Shown here piece by piece: positions 58,509-64,000 of a stretch of 64,000 nucleotides of DNA. The number at the start of each line of letters is the position of its first letter. The first letter of the stretch is position 1. The position numbers were made by a program, and so were the translations under genes. Source of the stretch: Petunia secreta. Its lineage: Eukaryota > Streptophyta > Magnoliopsida > Solanales > Solanaceae. The notes beneath the pieces are model-generated. The model had not been told where the DNA came from. It saw nothing but the letters and a program-made list of their open reading frames with translations, and made no database searches. The stretch spans positions 17,440,001 to 17,504,000 of the forward strand of contig JARKIP010000053.1 of assembly GCA_029990175.1 (NCBI GenBank). The letters are read 5' to 3'.

Positions 58509-60313
58509 ATGGAGGTTGGATCACAACATCCAACTATGTTTCAGAAATTACATGGGCACTCATGCCTGTTCTATCGAATATCTCCCTACACACATTCTAA
58601 GTTTAAGGGTCCAAACTATATGACTGGTGTATATGTTGATGAATTTATCCGCGGCCCTTTCATGGCAACTCGCCAAGCTACTATCCTGCAATTCGAGCCA
58701 TTGTGTGCTCCTGTTTTTATACAGGCTCCATCTGAAGCTCCATTAGAGAAGAAATCGACCAGTTTTATCGTGGATTTTCTAATGGGAGGGGTTTCTGCTG
58801 CTGTGTCTAAGACAGCTGCTGCTCCAATTGAGAGAGTCAAGCTTTTGATTCAGAACCAAGATGAGATGATCAAATCTGGTAGACTTTCTGAACCATACAA
58901 AGGCATTACTGATTGCTTTTCAAGAACTATAAAGGATGAAGGAGTCCTTTCTCTTTGGAGAGGCAATACCGCAAATGTCATCAGATATTTCCCTACTCAG
59001 GTTGACCGATCTTACTTTTTTCTGGTTGATGAGTATTTAAATTTGTCTCTTTAATTTAAATTAGAGTGCTAATCTACTTTTTCGTCATACTTAATGTTTT
59101 TGATTACTTTTTAAGACAATTTTAAGGGTAATTTATCTACCAGGGAAACAGGAAATTGCTAAAATTTGATGTTACCAGCAACACAATTTTTAAACATGTT
59201 GCCATTATTGTAACGACTAAAACTATTGTAAAGATTGTGAAACTTGTAGAACTTTCAAGTGATGGGCACCTGAAGAGAAAAGACTTAGGAGTGACATTTG
59301 AGTTGATAAAAGTGTTTGCTTTGTATTCACAATAAATCATTTTGTTGTTTCTATTGATATTGAATATTTGTTTTTGCAGGCCTTGAATTTTGCATTTAAA
59401 GATTACTTTAAGAGACTGTTTAATTTCCAGAAAGAAAGGGATGGCTACTGGAAATGGTTTGCAGGAAACTTGGCATCTGGTGGTGCTGCAGGTGCATCAT
59501 CCCTTTTTTTTGTATACTCTCTGGATTATGCCAGAACACGGCTTGCTAATGATGCTAAGGCTGCGAAACAGGGTGGTGAGAGGCAGTTTATTGGTCTGCT
59601 TGATGTTTACCGGAAGACCATCAAATCTGATGGTATTGCTGGGCTTTACCGTGGATTCACCGTCTCGTGTGTTGGAATAATTGTTTACCGTGGCTTGTAC
59701 TTTGGCATCTATGATTCACTTAAACCTGTGGTTCTAGTTGGTAAATTGCAGGTATGTAGAATCTGCTCTCTGATTCATAGTCTTGCTTCCCCTCCCTTCC
59801 ATTCAAATATTTGTCATGTATTCTATAAATTATGCATGAAAAATGGTTACTCGTCTGTCATGGTTTCATAGGTCTGCTTAGAGTAGTGATGAACTATCCG
59901 TTCAGCTGCATATGTATGAGTTATGTGTGATTGGTCCTCATCTATTGGATCTATCAGTATTTATAGAAAGAAGTGGTGTTTGTTAACACTGTTGCGATTT
60001 TTGGTGTTCCCAGGATAGTTTCTTTGCCAGCTTTTTGCTCGGGTGGGGTATCACTATTGCTGCTGGTTTGGCATCTTACCCAATTGATACAGTGCGTAGA
60101 AGAATGATGATGACTTCCGGAGAAGCAGTCAAGTACAAAGGCTCATTAGATGCATTTTCTCAGATAATGAAGAAAGAAGGCACTAAGTCACTCTTCAAAG
60201 GGGCTGGAGCTAATATTTTACGTGCTGTTGCTGGTGCTGGTGTACTAGCTGGATATGATAAACTGCAGCTTATTGTATTTGGAAAGAAATATGGATCTGG
60301 TGGCGGTGGTTAA
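58509..60313 (+). CDS. Mitochondrial ADP/ATP carrier protein
   Basis: Three coding exons, 58509-59000, 59380-59751 and 60014-60313, join in phase 0 at GT-AG borders and encode 387 residues, the usual length for plant ADP/ATP carriers. It exchanges cytosolic ADP for matrix ATP in the inner mitochondrial membrane. An N-terminal extension of about 80 residues (MEVGSQHPTM...) is the plant-type cleavable presequence. The three carrier repeats show PIERVK (106-111), SLDYAR in exon 2 and PIDTVR in exon 3. The diagnostic RRRMMM follows at about 316-321. Exon 1 also has FLMGGVSAAVSKTAAAP and exon 2 FAGNLASGGAAGASSLFFVY. No stop or damage. The only complete host gene in the window; a gene symbol such as AAC/ANT plus number cannot be assigned. 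Confidence 0.96.
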
Positions 60314-60475
60314 TATGGTGTAGTGATAATGATGAAGATATATGACCGTTAAGATTGTGTAGATTTGTTTGTTGTCTTAGTTTGGCTTTTGAATAATTTC
60401 CCCAATGTTGTAGGGGATGCAGAAGCCTCGGTGGTTTCTCTTTAGAGATCTCTTGAAAGTTTGTAGAGGATATAG

Positions 60476-60481
60476 AATAAA
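60476..60481 (+). terminator. Possible polyadenylation signal of the carrier gene
   Basis: AATAAA about 165 bases after the stop, in a T-rich 3' region. Confidence 0.5.
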
Positions 60482-60544
60482 TGCTGGTGGCTTTGCAGGT
60501 CGAATCTACTGCAAAGCAATCTGTGATTGTCTTTATGAATGATA

Positions 60545-61121
60545 GATGTACAATTTACTTTTTCTTTTCTCCACTTAGCAGTAAGAGATGAGTACTAATG
60601 GCATGCCTCACGGATTTGCCAAACTCGCAAACAATATGAACTACTTCATACTACTCTTCCTTCCCCCCGAGCATCCAGTCTCACATTTCATTTCCTAATA
60701 TAATATATTGGAGTAATCTTAGATCTTATATTGCTGTGTAACAACAACGTAGTAGACAAGTTTTACCGCCTTGAATCTTTCCAGACAAAGTCGACTTATT
60801 GGAATATGATTTAAATGCTTCGCCTGCATACCTTAGTCCTAACAAGTACACTTTTTCTATTCGTTCCATTTTATATGATACTATTTTCTTAATAGTTCGT
60901 TTCGAGTAGAATGACAAATTTTTACTATATATTTGAAGATATTTTTACATTATTAATTTTATTGAGATGTTTTTATAGCCACACAAATAAACTGAAAAAT
61001 TGTGTATTCCATTGTATTCTGTCTAGCAAGAGATCTATGAAAAAAGAAAAGATTCTAAGTATCTACCCATGATCTTGTTGGTTACAAAAGGTAAATATAT
61101 ATTCTCCTAATATGCCTAACA
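60545..61121 (-). repeat. Intergenic DNA and copia 3' LTR start
   Basis: On the minus strand TGTTAGGCATATTAGGAGAA begins at 61121 right after a purine tract, so at least the first part is a copia LTR. Its other end could not be placed; the remainder is AT-rich and without genes. Confidence 0.5.
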
Positions 61122-61128
61122 CTCTCCC

Positions 61129-61525
61129 TCATGTTGGAACATAGATATTGATCATGCCCAGCTTGTTACACAAATAATTAACTCGAGTTCCATTCAATGC
61201 ATTTGTAAGCAAATCAGCTGGCTGCTCTCCTGTCCGCACATAGCAAATCAAATTTTCATCAATCTTCTCGCGAATAAAGTGACAGTTCACCTCAATGTGC
61301 TTAGTTCTCTCATGATAAAGTGGATTTGAGGCAATATAAAGGGCAACTTGATTTTCATACCGTAGTTTTGCTGGTCTAAGATACTTCAACCCAATTTCAG
61401 TCACAAGGTGATGTATCCACATAATCCTGCTTGTGGACTGTGTCATAGCTTTGTACTCTAATTATGCAATGGACTATGATACAATATTTTATTTCATACT
61501 CCTACTAGTATGTAGGAAAGACTTG
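61129..61525 (-). pseudogene. Copia RNase H C-terminal fragment
   Basis: The minus strand encodes EYKAMTQSTSRIMWIHHL, YENQVALYIASNPLYHERTK, HIEVNCHFIREKI and GEQPADLLTNAL, the standard copia RNase H end. Upstream of 61446 it continues through several stops in the region normally rich in Lys/Ser before AEYKAM, and is cut at 61525 by a gypsy LTR. The frame ends near 61129, and gagggagag then TGTTAGG follow as purine tract and LTR. Confidence 0.82.
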
Positions 61526-62865
61526 TGTTGCTCCCAAACGCACACGCAAGTATACGTGGTAGACAAGTAATAAAGTGATAAATCGAGTATCGTTCCCACG
61601 AGGACTATTCAGACTGACTTCTAGCAAACAATTTATATAAACTATTCAGGGATCTTTTTCAATAGTGATGAGTTTATTAACTAAAGAACAGTAATTAAAT
61701 GGTAGAAGTGAATTCAAACAATGGAGCAAGACTTGGTTGTTATCAGTAATAAGGAGACGGTCCAGGGTCAGAGTTACGAACAATCCAGTTGAGTTATCCA
61801 ATTGATTCCACTTCTCAAATCCCGGGTTAGTAACTAACAGATTAAATGTACCCGTGAAAACCTTTCAGTTCTTCACGGTCTATGCAGGCTACTCCAATCC
61901 CTATATGTCTATGGGTTGAATCACGTGCACGCATTAACGAATTCTGTAATGAGTTAAACTAGGCGAGCAAGTATATGTCTATCCTACTCACAAATTGGTT
62001 CCCCGATGCCCGGGTTCACAAACTAGTCCTATTCTTTCTTATTACGTAATTAAATTCCCTCTTTCGAGTTCAATCTAAAAACCATAGATAATGCGTAATA
62101 ATCGGGCCCTGACAATTACACAAGTGAAATCAAGAAAGAATAAGCAACCCGTTATGGGATTCAATTAATGGAAATCAATCTTCAAACATCAACCTTCATG
62201 TAATACTCTAACCCTAGAACGATAGATTTAGCTACGCATACTCATAATAACAACACAAGGAATTGATGAAATAATGAAATAATGATGTAATAGATTAATG
62301 AGAGGAAGAAAAACCCTTGTTCTTGATGTTATGAGCTCTCAAATTTGCTCCAAATTCTGAACTCCCTTCAAAACTAAGTAAAAAGAGTATTTATAGAATT
62401 TACAAACACCTAGTAATAAGTTAGACCCAAGCCTAGACGAAATAGGACATAAAAACGCGCACAAGGGGCGCTATAACGGGCGCCCCGCGCCCACTATCGC
62501 GTGAGGTTGGACAGAAGACGTCAAAAGTTGGCCGCTACAAGCCCGCGCCGCGCAGCCAAACGCGCCAGAGGCTGGGCGCGGTGGCTGGCGCGGCGCACCC
62601 CCTATGGCGCCAGCCAAATTTCCTGTTTCGTTCGCTCTTTTGCTCGCTCGTGTCGTGGCTTCGTGTGCTTGATCCAATCCTCAATCAAAATCCAATCTTT
62701 TCTTGCTCAATCACGCTCTTAAAAGCTTCAACAACACTTCATAACAACCTACATACACACGACATAAAATCAGTGCAAAATCACATTCATAAACTATAAA
62801 ACGAGCGAATAAAGTATTCAAACGTAAGGAAATATTAAGGAAATATAGGCATAAAATGCCAAACA
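61526..62865 (-). repeat. Gypsy-type LTR, 1.34 kb
   Basis: Minus-strand start TGTTTGGCATTTTATGCC at 62865 after gtgtggggtggtga, and end GGGAGCAACA at 61526. The widespread plant phrase gggaacgatactcga lies near the end (61585-61600). The part at 62450-62630 is extremely CpG-rich. The preceding purine tract makes it the 3' LTR of a minus-strand element extending off the right edge. Insertion is into the copia RNase H frame. Confidence 0.7.
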
Positions 62866-64000
62866 TCACCACCCCACACTTGAACCTTTGCTCGTCCTCG
62901 AGAAATCACAAATAACTTCCCAACCTAGGTAAAACAGGTCTGCCCATGACTATGGTTGATACCGATCATTGAACAAATGCACACATGACTACTATGGATC
63001 CACAACATGCCAACAATTTACCAAAACCAAAAATACGAGAACAACCACCCCAAAATAGCTCAAATGCACAAACTCAACTTATTGCAACCATGCTCCCACA
63101 AAATCACACCTATCTACTCAACCAAGAAGCCATCAACTTCACCTATTTCATGCAAATCATGCGCCCTCACCAATATGAAGCAAGAGAGTGTCCCCCAAGT
63201 ATCACACACAACCATGAATATCAAGAATAGAATGAGGACAATAGCATAGAAAGAATTCACTCACTCTCATGAAAAGCTCACATGTCACACACAATGTACC
63301 ATAGGCTTGCCCGTAGTGTAGGACTCCACTAATGTAAGCTCACTCCAATCGGGATTAACTAGGACTTTAGAAAGGTCGTAATGTAGGCTAAGGGGCGGGT
63401 AGGATACATATGGTAATAGTGACTACCTCCCTAAGCACTTTAATACATCACATTCAAATTAATCATCAATCTCATCAAGCCACCCAAATCAACAACTTCT
63501 ACACATACACCTTCACACAAGTAGCAATTTTTTCTTTTAAGCACACACTAGCAAGGAATGGACATCTTTTTCTCTTTTTATTTCTTTTTCCACAACTTTT
63601 TCTTTTCTTTGCTCTTTTTTTTTTCTTTTTCAATTTCATTATCTTCCAACCTTGCCAATGCTTTTCACTACTTCACAATGTTTACAATTATTCCCCTTCA
63701 TTAGTTCCACTCAAGAACCTCCCAACATCCAACCACAACTCCAGTCATCTACACAATATCAATAAAGTGCTTAAGGAGTAAGGGCCAAAAGAGTCAATTA
63801 AGAACAAATGGGTAGGCTCGGGGTGTGGGTACCAACAAAAAGGGTCAAAGAAATCACAACAACAATTTTTCCAAGGTATATATGTAAGGGTAGGCAAGTA
63901 AAAGAAGGCCTTGTATCATTTCCCGACTAGAGCGAACCTAGGATTTCGCTTTGCACACACACGGGGCAAGTTCTAGACATTAATATGCAACATGGAGTAA
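62866..64000 (-). mobile_element. 3' interior of the gypsy element, window edge
   Basis: The minus strand reads ctcgaggacgagcaaaggtt then caagtgtggggtggt just before the LTR, a known tail of gypsy interiors. The next kilobase has no credible protein similarity; it appears to be 3' noncoding sequence. A T-rich run lies at 63525-63650. Confidence 0.55.

Noticed and set aside
62471..62799. Arg/Ala-rich frames in the GC-rich patch
   Set aside because: Open only because of local GC content. They lie inside an LTR and show no domain.

Overview
The window looks like intergenic sequence from a flowering plant, probably a eudicot and possibly Solanaceae. It is AT-rich, has GT-AG introns and plant LTR retrotransposons of several lineages, and carries one recognisable host gene, a mitochondrial ADP/ATP carrier. 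The taxon is an inference; no organelle, rRNA, tRNA, CRISPR or bacterial feature was seen.

Layout. 1-4974: a minus-strand LTR element (5' LTR 4170-4974, tRNA-Met-type PBS) encoding only a decayed gag/protease-like frame, with no reverse transcriptase. It sits in or beside the 5' LTR of a plus-strand Ty3/gypsy element of the Tat/Ogre type (about 4975-14192) that has two ORF1 copies, gag, a mutated protease and a G-patch-like tail, and breaks off before pol. 14193-25611: a minus-strand Tat-like element with a 3.5-kb 5' LTR, a noncoding 6.6-kb interior holding a 2-kb hairpin-monomer tandem array, and a truncated 3' LTR. About 25.6-31.1 kb: the mosaic remains of another minus-strand Tat-like element. 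31.0-33.5 kb: a 5' portion of a Ty1/copia element. 34.2-37.1 kb: MITE-like and duplicated AT-rich sequence.

37643-55558 is the most interesting part: a 17.9-kb Mutator-like element (MULE) bounded by degenerate inverted repeats and an exact 9-bp duplication, ATTGACATC, on both sides. It carries a MURA-type transposase (plus strand, three premature stops), three paralogous two-exon B3-domain genes with open frames, two small coiled-coil genes with open frames, and a large spliced DUF1985/Ulp1-like gene with stops, lost catalytic residues and a Stowaway MITE in an exon. About 40 copies of a short, roughly palindromic motif (consensus near CCCAG-YATT-n-GCTGGG) are scattered through its noncoding DNA. 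An element encoding its own DNA-binding proteins plus a repeated motif recalls the VANDAL/VANC anti-silencing systems of Arabidopsis. The functional link here is a hypothesis.

About 55.6-56.85 kb is a further inverted-repeat element abutting the MULE. 58509-60313 is the intact ADP/ATP carrier gene (three coding exons, 387 aa). The window ends with a copia RNase H fragment (61.1-61.5 kb) interrupted by a minus-strand gypsy element (LTR 61526-62865, interior running off the right edge).
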